A model generated the notes under the pieces. That model saw only the letters and a list, made by a program, of their open reading frames with translations, did not search any database and was not told where the DNA came from. A program made the position numbers and the translations under genes. A DNA stretch of 64,000 nucleotides from Dacryopinax spathularia (lineage: Eukaryota > Basidiomycota > Dacrymycetes > Dacrymycetales > Dacrymycetaceae): assembly GCA_037974965.1 (NCBI GenBank), contig JBBPFI010000004.1, forward strand, positions 1,922,001-1,986,000, written 5' to 3'. This document shows positions 36,307 through 46,466 of the stretch, piece after piece; position 1 is the first letter of the stretch, and every line of letters begins with the position of its first letter.

Positions 36307-38596
36307 ATGCTCGACCTCCTCTCGCTGCTCTCTGTCCCTCTCCTCGCGCGCGTTGCACGCGCCGAATCGCATACCCTTTCATTCATCAACAGGTGCGCAC
36401 CAACAACACAGCATATATGGTGCATGTCCTGATGATGTTCGCAGCTGCGGCTCCGGCACGCCAACGCTCATCATTGGTGGCCAGGTCGTTTCGACCGGTG
36501 ATCCCTACACGTCTTCCGGTCCTCTGTCGGGTATCGCCTACCTCCAGACCGGCGCGTGCAACTTCAACGGCGAAGGCTGCTCTCTGCTCGAAGTGACTCT
36601 CACGTCCAACGGCGGGCAAGGCGGTGTCTCCTCCGCCGACGTCTCCCTCATCAGCCCGCACAACTTCTCCGTTCCGACTGGTTTCAACTACGACGGTGTG
36701 GCGGAGTGCCAAGGGAACGGGAACGAGTGCGATAGCGCTGATTGCGGTGTTGATCATGCGTTCTATTCCCCTACCGACTACACGGCGCAGGTCCAGTGCT
36801 CGACTAACGAGGATGTCAACCTTGTCGTCACGTTCTGTGCAAACGGTGCCGCTCCGGCGGCTTCTACCAGCACCTCGACCACGGACAGCACGGCTCCCAC
36901 GTCGACCGACGTGACTGTGACCTCGACCTCGACCGACGCCGCTCCCACGACGACTGCAACGGACTCGGTCACCACTGCCACTGACTCCACGTCCGCGACC
37001 TCGAGCACCGACTCCTCGTCCGCTGCACCCACCTCGACCGATGCCCTGGGCGCTGCAGCCCTCGTCGCAAACGACCCGACCTCAACGGTGACCACCACGA
37101 CCGTCACCGTCACTGGCACCGACACCGGCTCGTTCGTGCCCGCTTCCTCGCTCGTCGTTGGTACCTCCAGCACCGACACCACCGTCCCGACCACGACGTC
37201 TACTGGAACTGACAGCGTCTCCGTCACTAGCGTCAGCACCGGCACCGTCTCTTCTACCGGCATCATCTCCAGCACCGTGACCACCACCTCTACGGCCACG
37301 CCTACTCCTGCTCCCGCTCTGACCTCCACTACTGGGGACGATGACGACGAGGACGAAGACTGCGACGAAGACCCAGCGAGCGATATCGTCAGCGGCAGCG
37401 TCATCTCCACCGAGGTCACGACCTCCACCGCGACTATCACGAGCAGCGCGGCAGCCTCGACTCCAACTGACGACTGCCCCGACGTGACTGGCGGTGATGG
37501 CGACGAGGATCCGGACGATGATGATGATGATGACGACGACGACGATGAGGATGACGATGAGGACGAGGAACCTACGGGGTCGAGCACGACCGAGTCGGTT
37601 CCTACCAGCAGCGCGACGCCCGCTCCGGCTGCTGCTGCTGCTGGGTCTGGGTCGTCGTCCTCTGGCTCGACCTCTTCTGGCTCTGGCTCATCCGGCTCTG
37701 GTTCGACCGGCTCTGACACTACCGGCTCTGGCTCTTCTGGGTCTGGTTCGACGTCTGGTGACGTGACTTCTGGCGGGGACAGCAACCCTCCCCCCGCTGC
37801 TGCTGCCGCAGCCGCCCCGACCTGCGAGCCCTCTGTCGTGACCGTCACTGCGACCGTCACCGCCACCGCGACAGTCACAGCAACAATCACCGAGGCCGGC
37901 GCAACAGAGACAGTCACGGTCACCGCTGCCGGTGGGGCCGCCCCAGCGATCATCACCAGCGTCAGCACGTTCAGCTCTGTGTCCGTTTCGGTCTCCTCCA
38001 CCGAGGTGCCTAACAACGTCGTCGTCACTTCGGTCTTTACGGGCTCCACTGCAATCCCGACCCAGTCCGGGTTCGTCACTGTCGTCACTAGCACCTCGAG
38101 CACCGCCGCGGCCGCTACGGCGAGCGCGACGACCGTCGCGACTGGTGTCTCCAGCTCGAGCGTGTCCACCAGCTCATCCAGCTCGACAGACAGCGCTTCC
38201 GCTTCCAGCACTAGCGTCTCCACCGCTGGCGCCGACGCCATTGGAAACATTGCCGTTGCCTCCAGTTCCACCTCAACCACCGACAGCGTGCCCACCTCGT
38301 CCGCCTCCACCGACTCCGTCAGCTCTTCCAGCAGCTCGACCTCGACCTCGTCCACCGACCCAGCCATAACGCCCACCAGCACCAGCACGTCCGTTTCTGC
38401 CACCCCGACGCCGGCGGACACCACAGGATCTGGGGATGACGACGAGGACTGCGAGCCCGAGCCCTCTGCACCTGCGTCCAAGCGTGCCCCGCAGCCCGTC
38501 TTGCCCAAGCGGCAACGCGGACCCGGCTTCACCCGTCGGGGGTGGAGCCACGGGGCGAACAAGGTCAGGGCGAGGCACGAGTTCTTCAAGAACTAA
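36307..38596 (+). CDS. Secreted Ser/Thr-rich 'glycopeptide' surface protein
   Basis: Likely a heavily O-glycosylated cell-wall or secreted protein. ATG 36307 starts a signal peptide (MLDLLSLLSVPLLARVARA). A short intron joins SHTLSFIN to SCGSGTPTLIIGGQ. The N-terminal domain of about 150 residues has paired Cys (GACNFNGEGCSLLEVTL, CQGNGNECDSADCGVDHAF, VVTFC) and matches the 'glycopeptide' family of agarics, related in layout to thaumatin-like folds. About 550 residues of Ser/Thr/Val repeats follow, broken by acidic runs, the longest at 37513-37569 (Asp/Glu only). The tail has possible Kex2-type KR sites (ASKRAP, LPKRQRG) and no hydrophobic GPI signal. Low-complexity DNA keeps several other frames open; these are not genes. 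Compare wall mannoproteins of similar design. Confidence 0.88.
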
Positions 38597-39283
38597 ACCT
38601 TTCACAACCCTGAAGAGCGCATCGACTGCCGCTCTTCTCGCATAACCCGCACTTGCGCCCCTTCAGTCTTTCGTTTCATCTACTCAGAACCCGGAAACCG
38701 AACCCGAACACCCAAGCTCCTCAGGAGGAGCCTCACGCCACCGAAGTCCTGCGCCGAGCGCAACAAAGTGGGCGGAAAAAGGAAAACGTTGACCGTGTCG
38801 TACATCATTTTGATTTATCTTTGGATCAGACCGCAGTGCGGTCTGGGATCTCTCGCTTGCATCTGTTTTGTCATTGTCTCTTGAAGTCTCTTGCATCTCA
38901 TTTCGCGCATCGCGCATCACATACATCTGCATTGCTTGCAATTCGCATTACTTCGTCGCTTGCGCTACTCCTCGATACAAGATGTCTTACGTTGGGCATT
39001 GATTGTCGCGAGCTGTCTTCTTGGGGTTAGCTAGGTGATAAAGAATGATTATTGGGTATTACTCGGCATCATTTGTGCTTTCTGTCAACAAGCTCCCCGA
39101 TGAGTGTCTTGCGAGGAAGCATGCTGTTTGCTCGACGAAGGATGAGTAGGAGATGGCAAGAAACGAGAAGTCGGCGAGACGTTCTGAGAGACAAGAACCC
39201 CCAACGCTAGTGATTATGTCCAACAAGTAAGTTACGCTACACGAGATATAACCACCAATGACAGGTCCATGACCTCTTTTCAA
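38597..39283. other. Intergenic region between two convergent genes
   Basis: About 0.7 kb between the stop codons of the glycopeptide gene and paralogue C. It should hold both 3' ends. Repeated 'cttgcat/cgcatcgcgcatcaca' runs (38.85-38.95 kb) are simple-sequence-like. No gene is supported. Confidence 0.4.
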
Positions 39284-40574
39284 CTACGTCTTCTTTCTTT
39301 TGACGCCGCGCTGCTCCGCCTCTTGTCCATGATATTGAGTCGCAGGCACGGGCTGAGCCGTCTGACCTGCTTGCAATTTTCGCTTCAAGGCCGCTATTTC
39401 GTCCGTCAACTTCGTGTTTTCCAAACGGATCTTCTCGAGATCCAACTTGAGCGTTTCATTTTCGGCCTGATGAAGTGGAATAAGCAGACGGTCCCGCCAC
39501 GTCGACTTGCTGCTTGCCTCGACTTCATACGCCTTGTTATGCAGCGTTTCGCTGGAGGGAATCACGCCGCTTGCTTGCAGTTGACCTAGAAGAGATGTCT
39601 TAGAATGAGGCTAGAGGGAGAATTGGATCGTACGCAGTGAGTTATAGTGAAAAATAAAGGTGTATACCGGTCCGTCCGGGTGAAGGTATGGGCTGAGTTG
39701 CTCGTCAGCCAACGCTGTCGGATCAGCATCCACCGCGGCAGCTGGTACACTGTCTTGTGCTGGTTTCACTTGAGTAACTTACTTCCTGTAAGTCGAAATG
39801 ACATCCTCACCTGCTGCCTGTGCTCCTTGGCATGAAGCACTCGGCGGGATGATGCTACAATACGTCAGCGTAGGCAGAGGGTATCGGCAAAAGCGGGTAT
39901 GTACCAGATACAATGATCTCGAACAGCGCTTTCTTTCTCACTGACAATAAGCAGTTCATCATTGGCTCGTTCTCGAGGGTAAGTTGCATCAGGCGAAAGC
40001 GTATTCGGAGACTTGCACATCCCAGCTAGACCGTTGTATGGATGTTGCCGGAAAGTGCCCGGCTGCAGGGCGACCACGATGGTGCCAAAGCGGGGGTAAA
40101 GTGCCGTTCGAGGACCTTCGCCTATTAGTAAAGAATCAGACTGGAACGAGAGAACAATTGGAGCGACTAGTACGTTCAGGATCGATGCAGAGAAACCGGA
40201 AAGTGCCCTTGCTCGGGAACCCTTCCGCATCATCGAAATCTCCGGGACTCTCCCAAGACCAGGAAGTCTCAGGCGGAGATGGGGGCACCTTACAAGTAAA
40301 AATGCGCTCGTCGAGGAGCACAGTCACAAGCATGGCCACCTCATCTTGAGCATCATCCGCAATTTCCAGCACAAGAGAAAGATCCTGTGGAGAAGTCTAG
40401 AGATATGAGCAGATGACTCGATTCAAAACGGACCTTGTCGAGCTCAGACATGATGTAGCACCGCGCAATGTCTTGTGCATCTGGCCCGTCCAGTTCGGAA
40501 GCTGGAAAAGGATATTCCTTGGCCGGCTTATCAGCGAGACAAACTCTGACATCGTAGTCGGCAAGAGTTGGCAT
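39284..40574 (-). CDS. DUF7918-like protein, paralogue C
   Basis: ATG 40574 opens MPTLADYDVRVCLADKPAKE. The N-terminal block ends IARCYIMSELDK, then an intron joins DLSLVLEIADDAQDEVAM and VTVLLDERIFTCK. Later exons give FGTIVVALQPGTFRQHPYN and SEKESAVRDHCIW, then a Pro/Ala linker with YLHPDGPVYTFIFHY. The final exon has LQASGVIPSSETLHN and a coiled coil (KLDLEKIRLENTKLTDEI), ending in the basic tail GVKRKKT. It is on the opposite strand to A and B, and again has a GNAT gene (copy 2) directly upstream on its own strand. Boundaries of the middle exons are approximate. Function unknown. Confidence 0.72.
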
Positions 40575-40803
40575 TTCTGTTGATTTCTTGCACGTTGTCG
40601 TTGTCGGCGGGCAGGTTTGAACAAATGTTTGTTTCCTTCCTCCAACACACGCCTTCGTCTTCCATTGCTTCCGTCACAAACAGCACGCCATCAAGAAATG
40701 ACTCATAAGGTTATGTAGGATAAATCATACATAATGACCAACATACAGGGGCCTCATTGTATCCCCTTTGAACCTTCACCTTCAGTGAGCCAAGGGAATT
40801 GCC

Positions 40804-41661
40804 TTATTGTGTGGTCTCAATCTCTGGTTTCCGCATCTCCATTATCCACATCTCAAACCATCTCCCCTCCGTACCCTCATACCTCTCCCTACTCAATGCC
40901 CTGCCACCCCACTTAGTATACTTTGCCACATTGGGTTCGTTCCCTGCCTCCCAGCATACCCTCTGGCCTTGTTCAAAGGCCTGAGCGGCGCGTGTATGCA
41001 TGAGGGAGCGGCCGATCCCTTTGTTGTGGTATGACGGAAGGACGGCCAGGACGAGCAGATGACAGGCTTCAAGCCGGGCTGTAGGGCTTCCAAGAGATGC
41101 AGCCGCTTGCTGACCGTTCTTGGGGATGAACTGGCATTGGTGGTCAGTTTGTGAGAGGGAGATGAAGCGGAGACTGAGCGCACGTAGTCTGCCCACCACT
41201 TGGACATCTCCTCCCCCAAATCAGCGATGACCTTATCCATCCCAGCTGCAGCCCTCTGTTCCTCAGTTCCAAGGAACTGTTTTCCCGGAGGGAACCAAAG
41301 TGCGACACCGACGATCTTCGGCTTTCCACCATCAGACGCGTTCAAATCCTCGGCAACCCAGAGTTCGCCATCGACCAATGCACCCAGGACGTGCGCGGCG
41401 ATGAATCGGTAGTATATGTCCGGGTCGGTGTCTTTCCCTCCGAGAACGGTGGCAGGAAAGGGATCTTTTCGAATGCGTTAATGAATGGACGCAGAAAGGC
41501 CTAAAGGTGCGCACCTTCGGCAAAGGCCTTCATCACCAGGCGGATGACCTCCTCCCGCTGCTCCGCTGTAGGCTGATCAGTATCGCAGAATACGAGGTAT
41601 GAAGACGAGCCGTACGCGTTGGGTCGACAAGGCGACGGACGGGAAACGTCGAGGGAGACAT
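40804..41661 (-). CDS. GNAT acetyltransferase paralogue 2
   Basis: ATG 41661 opens MSPSTFPVRRLVDPT. Intron 1 (phase 1) gives P/EQREEVIRLVMKAFAEG. The next exon reads DPFPATVLGGKDTDPDIYY, ALVDGELWVAEDLNASDG, IVGVALWFPPGKQFLGTEEQ and MSKWWADY. The last exon has FIPKNGQQAAASLGSPTARL, LAVLPSYHNKGIGRSLMHTR (acetyl-CoA loop with His first) and RYEGTEGRWFEMWIMEM. About 250 aa, no signal peptide. It is the closest relative of copies 1 and 6. It is head-to-head with GNAT copy 3 and precedes DUF7918-like C by 230 bp. Confidence 0.9.
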
Positions 41662-42486
41662 GGTCGGCGTAGCTGTAGATCACGGGGAACGGTGCGCCGA
41701 CAACTCGCTCGTTCTATGTTGCCAGCTCACTACTTACGAGGTCAACCAATAGGGCGATCTCGGCGCCAAGCTACAGTGCTGAAGCTTTCAGTCTGATCAG
41801 CAGATGTACGAGCGAGCGCAAGACAACTGGCAGACGCGTGTTCGACGTTCTCGTGAGTCACCAAGCCCAAGCTGGGTATTCCATTCAAACCGAAGGTCAT
41901 CTTGAGCGGGTCAACGCAAGCCCGACGGCCACAAGGGATGCTTCGGGTCTAACCGACAGCAGCACCGCATCTAATCGCCGACGATGATCGGGCATGATCG
42001 GCCAGGAGCGTCGATCGTTGGGAGAACCGCTCCCACGGTTTGACCCCTCGTAGTTCTTGCTTGCTGACCTTAACCCTGCTTTTACCGTGCTTGTGTCATG
42101 AACTGCAACTTCACCATGTTGCATGTTATTCCTAGGCATGGCCGTAACGCGACGATCACACCGGTGCACACGATGGCCGAGAAGTCTTACAAATACGGCA
42201 GAACGAACCGCACGCTCATCATGTTCGGTCCGCGCCTCCATCGGGCTCGTCAGTCAGGCCTGTCGAACTGCCTCTCTGCGTCTGCACAAGGATGCCCTGG
42301 GCGGTCGTGGCTCCTCTTACGAAACGCCCACATGCGGAGATAATATCGGCCTCAAGCTAAGATGTTTCTCACCAACAGGGCTTACCAAGGCCTGAGGGAA
42401 GTAACATAAGAACACCACCGATCTTCCCGCAATGCTGCCTCTAGCTAGATCAACCATACTCTCCACCCATCTTCCTAGACAACATC
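41662..42486. other. Divergent intergenic region between GNAT copies 2 and 3
   Basis: About 0.8 kb between head-to-head start codons; both promoters must lie here. Open frames in it lack GNAT or other family motifs, and I saw no remnant of a further copy. Confidence 0.4.
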
Positions 42487-43351
42487 ATGCATCCTTTGCC
42501 TCCCTCGATTGGCCTTCGTCGGCTCCATACCCTTACACCCGAGCAGCTCCTGGACCACACTCGCCTCCTCCTTCGCGCCTTCGAACACGACGCCTACCTC
42601 TCCCTCATGCTAGGCGGCGATGGCACTCAGCCGCCGTCTGAGGAGATAATGCTCGCCTATATGCAACCCAAAGCACGAGCAATACTAGATGACGGCTTAG
42701 GTGGGGGAGAATGGTGGGTCGCGGAGCACATCCCCGACCAGGGTGAGCCGGAGGTGGTCGGTATGGCTATGTGGTTCAAGCCGGGGTTCCAGTATTTGGG
42801 AAGTGATGAGCAGAAGAAGTTCGTTGGTATTGGGGGGTTCTTGAAGCTTTTGAAGCCGGAGATGTTGGAGTGGTTTACGCGCTACGTGAGCCGTCTTCCT
42901 TCGACTTACTCCAAAGACGAAAGAGTGCTGATTGCATGTTTGCAGTATCTTCCCCGACTAGAAAACCTGTGCGAGACCGCCTTTGGACCGAATGCTCGAA
43001 GGGACAACTGGCAGATGCATGGTCTTGCCGTTGACCCGAAGTGGCAAGGGAAGGGAATTGGCAGAGCACTGATGGAGGCCGTTGCGTTCCGAGCACTTGA
43101 CGAAGGAAAACGAGTGCTCTGGGAGACAGTGACGGATGAGGATGTGCGTTCTTCATTTTGCCAGGGCTTCTCATTTCAGCAGAGGCTGATCAAAGCATGC
43201 GTTTTACGCTGAGCAGGTTGAGCTCTACAAGCGGTGGGGCGCGGTCGAGAGGGGTAGCATGCCCGTGGACATGCTTGGCGGAGGACAGGGAAAGCATGCG
43301 CTGCACGCTATGGAGTTGCCCGCTGAGGCACGTAAGGCCTCAAGTGCATGA
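42487..43351 (+). CDS. GNAT acetyltransferase paralogue 3 (divergent)
   Basis: ATG 42487 opens MHPLPPSIGLRRLHTLTPEQ directly, without the first intron shared by most copies. It continues LLLRAFEHDAYLSLMLGG, GEWWVAEHIPDQGEPEVV and MAMWFKPGFQYLGSDEQ. Intron 'gtgagc...gcag' separates EWFTRY from YLPRLENLCETAFGP. The acetyl-CoA loop is LAVDPKWQGKGIGRALM. A second intron precedes VELYKRWGAVERGSMPVDML. The gene stops at TGA 43349-43351. Total about 250 aa. Sequence is unlike its neighbours in the first 60 residues, so this is the oldest or most diverged copy. Confidence 0.88.
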
Positions 43352-43882
43352 GATCGTCGAAGGGAGCGCCCCAAAGATGATGGTCGCAGCGTTTTTGTTC
43401 GAACCGGGGTTATCGAGCTGTGCATGGACTGGGGAGGAAGAGGCAGTCATGGGCTTGTAGGCATGTTGTACCAGCCTGGAGCGTCATAGTTCGGTTGGCC
43501 GTGTGCAGGCGATCGATCACTTTGCGAACCCAACTCCCACGCGATAAATTACTTGCCTAAAATAGCAAGCCTGCGCATGCGGCTTATCGCTCATCGCGTG
43601 TCTCACGCGTCCCCATCCCTTGAAACGCGTCTGTACATACATAAACCTATCCCTCGCAGCATGTCGTTCTGAGCGCTTGGCGCAACATGCCCGAATCTAG
43701 CTTACGGGGCTCCGTAAGATGCACGCTTTTCTCTCCTCATCCGGTCTGTCAACCCCGGCGAAGCTGCTGCTGAGTCATCCGGTCTTCTGCACCGCACGGA
43801 CTCTCCTCCCCCGGCATGGACGCTATGAACGGACAGTTCAGTAGAGGAGAACCGGGTCAGCTAGCTTCTATGGTGGGGATGG

Positions 43883-43925
43883 TATAAGTACGATCCGCGC
43901 TCGCATGGTCCGAGGACGACCAGCT
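43883..43925 (+). promoter_or_regulatory. Core promoter of GNAT copy 4
   Basis: TATAAG at 43883 lies 79 bp before the ATG. The 14-mer gaggacgaccagct at 43912 recurs with one mismatch in front of copy 5 (45527). The spacing fits a TATA box and a start-site region. Confidence 0.6.
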
Positions 43926-43961
43926 ACGGCTTTCTTTCACTGTTCCACATTACTTCCCAAG

Positions 43962-44740
43962 ATGTCGGCACCAGTACCACCCTACACCGTGCGCAGAGTG
44001 ACGAACCCAACAGGTGCGCCCCTGATTTCTTGCTCTCGCATTTGATCCCAGTTGACAGCCCTATAGATGCCGAAAAGGACAAGATAATCCGTACGATCAT
44101 GCTCGCCTTCGCTTCCGACCCCTTCGTCTCGGCTTGCACCGGCGGCCAGCTCTCCGACGAAAAGCTCTTCTACGCCTTCACAAATTGCTTCGTCAAAGGC
44201 GCCTTAGTCGATGGCGAGATCTTTGTTGCCGAGGCTCCTTCTTCAGCATCTGCAGTAACGGGTGGTGAAGGGGCGGGGGAAGAGAGTGCAGAGGTGCTAG
44301 GCGCGAGTATCTGGTTCCCGCCGGGGAAGGACTTCATGGGGACTGAGGAGCAGAGGGAGGCAGTGAATTTGCCGGAGTATCTGCAGCTTCTGAAGCCTGG
44401 TGTGAGCGACTGGTTCATGGGTACACTGCTTCCCGCGATCGGAGCGATCTGCACATCCTCGCTCGGCAGCCCAACAGCCAGACTGGACGCCCAGCACCTG
44501 CAAATCCTCGGCGTCCACCCAGAGCATCAGAGAAGGGGGATTGGGAGGAAGTTGTTGGAGGTCGCTGCCCTCCCCGCGTTGGAGAAGGGACATAGAGTCG
44601 TCTGGGAGACGGCGAGGGCGGTGAATAAACGGATTTATGAGAGTTGGGGAGCGGTGGAGAGGGGTCATACGGAGTTTGAGAGCAAGTTCGAGGGGAAGAA
44701 CTTTCCGTTCTGGATTATGGAGCTGCCGAAGAGGGAGTGA
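43962..44740 (+). CDS. GNAT acetyltransferase paralogue 4
   Basis: ATG 43962 opens MSAPVPPYTVRRVTNPT, followed by the shared phase-1 intron ending 'cctatag'. The rest is one exon: DAEKDKIIRTIMLAFASDPF, CFVKGALVDGEIFVAEAPSS, LGASIWFPPGKDFMGTEEQ and SDWFMGTLLPAIGAIC. The acetyl-CoA loop is LGVHPEHQRRGIGRKLLE, with the canonical R-R-G-I-G-R. It ends KNFPFWIMELPKRE. The usual intron after the Trp motif is absent, as in copy 5, so these two form a subgroup. About 240 aa. The copy arose with a piece of TAF7 (see the pseudogene at 44837). Confidence 0.92.
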
Positions 44741-44836
44741 GCGGCGCATTCGTTGCAGACGCCTTCCGGTTGGGTGCTGCGTAATTGAGGTGTTCAGCGA
44801 CAATAATGATACAATGCATCATCATTGCTCTCTGTG

Positions 44837-45080
44837 TCAAGCTGGAGGGGCTGGAGGCGGCCCAGACAGCTTCCTCGTCCCATTCGCAGGCTCCTTTTTC
44901 CTCGCGCCGGCCGCAGCTTCAGGCTCAATTCCCTCCACACATTCCACTCTGGTTCTTGAAGATCTCCTCGTTCTCGTCCTCGTTCCTCAACCTCCTCCTC
45001 TCGCGCGTCATCTTTTCCCCCTGCCTCCTCGTTACAAACGCCGTCCCAACTTCCCAAAGACATCTTCGGGAGTGCTCTAG
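44837..45080 (-). pseudogene. TAF7 3'-tail pseudogene fragment
   Basis: Minus-strand sequence matches the last 80-90 codons of TAF7 (46467-46765) with changes of frame. The end reads NGTRKLSGPPPAPPA-stop, against DGTSKPPVPPGAPPVPPA-stop in TAF7. Further in, PEDVFGKLGRRL matches LEDVLGKLERDL, and REEEVEERGRER matches the Glu/Arg helix of TAF7. The fragment lacks the rest of the gene, has no start and is interrupted, so it is not functional as TAF7. It marks the segment copied together with GNAT copy 4. Confidence 0.82.
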
Positions 45081-45501
45081 GCTCGCGCCTGCGGGGATCT
45101 CTTGACGCTGGGGGAAGGGGCAACAGCAAGTGCGGTGTGTTCATGGGCTTGCAGCCCTGTTATAAGCCCAGAATGGCCGATCACTTGCCAGAAGGCGATC
45201 ACTCCCCGAACCCCTCTTGTGTTACAGCTTCTTTATCGGTCCGTCGTCCGATCGTGTCCGTCCGGAATGCGTCCTACATAACCCGTCATTTACAGCATTC
45301 TCATTCTGACCGAGAGCTTAGGTGATCAACCCGGACCTCCGATTATGCAGGATCGTAAGCTGGCCTTTCTTCGAACAATTCAGCTGCTGAGTCAGCCGGA
45401 CTTCTACTCCGTACGTCCTCTGCTTCCTGTGCGTATGGAGGGCAGAAACGATCATCTTATTGGGGAAGGGCCGATCAAGTTTCTTGTGTAACATGAATGG
45501 G

Positions 45502-45540
45502 TATAAGATGTATAGTGGACCCGGCTGAGGACGACCTGCT
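45502..45540 (+). promoter_or_regulatory. Core promoter of GNAT copy 5
   Basis: TATAAG at 45502 lies 78 bp before the ATG, and gaggacgacctgct at 45527 follows 25 bp on. Both recur in front of copy 4. Confidence 0.6.
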
Positions 45541-45579
45541 CCGTGTCCAGCTCGCTGTCCCCGCCAACTTCTCACGAAG

Positions 45580-46367
45580 ATGTCCTCCCCCGCACCCACC
45601 TACACACTGCGCAAAGTAACCAACCCGAGCGGTATGCCTCCCCCCAGCCCTTCCCGCCCTTCTTCCGTCCGACCGGGCTCACCCTCCGCGCAGATGCCGA
45701 AAAAGACAAGATAATCCGCACAACTATGCTCGCCTTCTCCGCCGACCCCTTCCTTTCCGCTTGCACGGGCGGCGAGCTCTCCAACCACGAGCTCTTTTAT
45801 GCGTTTACGAGGTGTTTTCTCGTGGGCGCTCTGGTCGACGGAGAGGTCTGGATCGCTGAGGCTCCTGCTCCGGCGTCTGGGACGACGGATGCCGAAGAGA
45901 AGGAGAGTGCCGAGGTAGAGGTGCTCGGGACGAGCATGTGGTTCCCGCCAGGCAAGGCGTTTATGGGCAGCGAAGCGCAACGCGAGGCAGTGAACATGCC
46001 CGCCTACCTCCAGCTCCTCAAGCCCGGCGTGGCAGACTGGTTCACTCACACGCTCCTCCCCTCCGTCGTCGATCTCTGCACTCGCTCCCTCGGCTCTCCT
46101 ACGGCTCGGCTGGAGGGACAGCACCTGCAAATCCTGTGCGTCCACCCTGCGCATCAGAGAAGGGGGATTGGAAGGAAGTTGCTCGAGGTTGTTGCCCTCC
46201 CTGCGTTGGAGAGGGGGGAGAGAGTGGTCTGGGAGACGGATACGCTGGTGAATGTGGGGATATATGAGGGGTGGGGCGCGGTGGTGAGGGGGTATGAGGA
46301 GTTGGAGAGCCGGTTTGAGGGGAAAGGGTGTCCGTTTTGGATTATGGAGCTGCCGAAGAGGGAATGA
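45580..46367 (+). CDS. GNAT acetyltransferase paralogue 5
   Basis: ATG 45580 opens MSSPAPTYTLRKVTNPS. A phase-1 intron ends 'ccgcgcag', then a single exon reads DAEKDKIIRTTMLAFSADPF, FLVGALVDGEVWIAEAPAPA, LGTSMWFPPGKAFMGSEAQ and VADWFTHTLLPSVVDLC. The acetyl-CoA loop is LCVHPAHQRRGIGRKLLEVV. It ends GCPFWIMELPKRE. Close twin of copy 4 along its whole length. About 240 aa. It lies tail-to-tail with TAF7, whose stop codon is 100 bp away. Confidence 0.92.
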
Positions 46368-46466
46368 GCGGTCCAGGCTAGGCAGTTCGAGCGCGATGAT
46401 GAGGCAGCTGGGGTATATTGGAGTACACACACAAGTAGAGATACAGCATTATCATCACTCGCCGTG

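Larger units (their letters stand above)
43883..45080. repeat. Segmental tandem duplication, copy 1 (GNAT 4 plus TAF7 tail)
   Basis: This unit repeats at 45502-46765 with a period of about 1.62 kb. Four landmarks recur in order: TATAAG (43883/45502), gaggacgacc[at]gct (43912/45527), the GNAT start (43962/45580), and the TAF7-type stop codon (44837/46467). GNAT stop to TAF7 stop is 97 bp in one copy and 100 bp in the other. The intact TAF7 gene in copy 2 identifies that copy as the source. Confidence 0.82.

Noticed and set aside
37513-37569. A GAT/GAC trinucleotide expansion of its own
   Set aside because: It is in frame within the glycopeptide gene and encodes one acidic block among several, so it is described there.
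36778-38589. A 603-codon open frame antisense to the glycopeptide gene
   Set aside because: Its Val/Glu/Ser-biased product mirrors the Ser/Thr-rich repeats on the other strand. It has no domain or plausible promoter, so it is a by-product of repetitive GC-rich DNA.
44785-45105. A small protein gene downstream of GNAT copy 4
   Set aside because: The region is better explained on the minus strand as a decayed TAF7 tail with a matching stop codon position.
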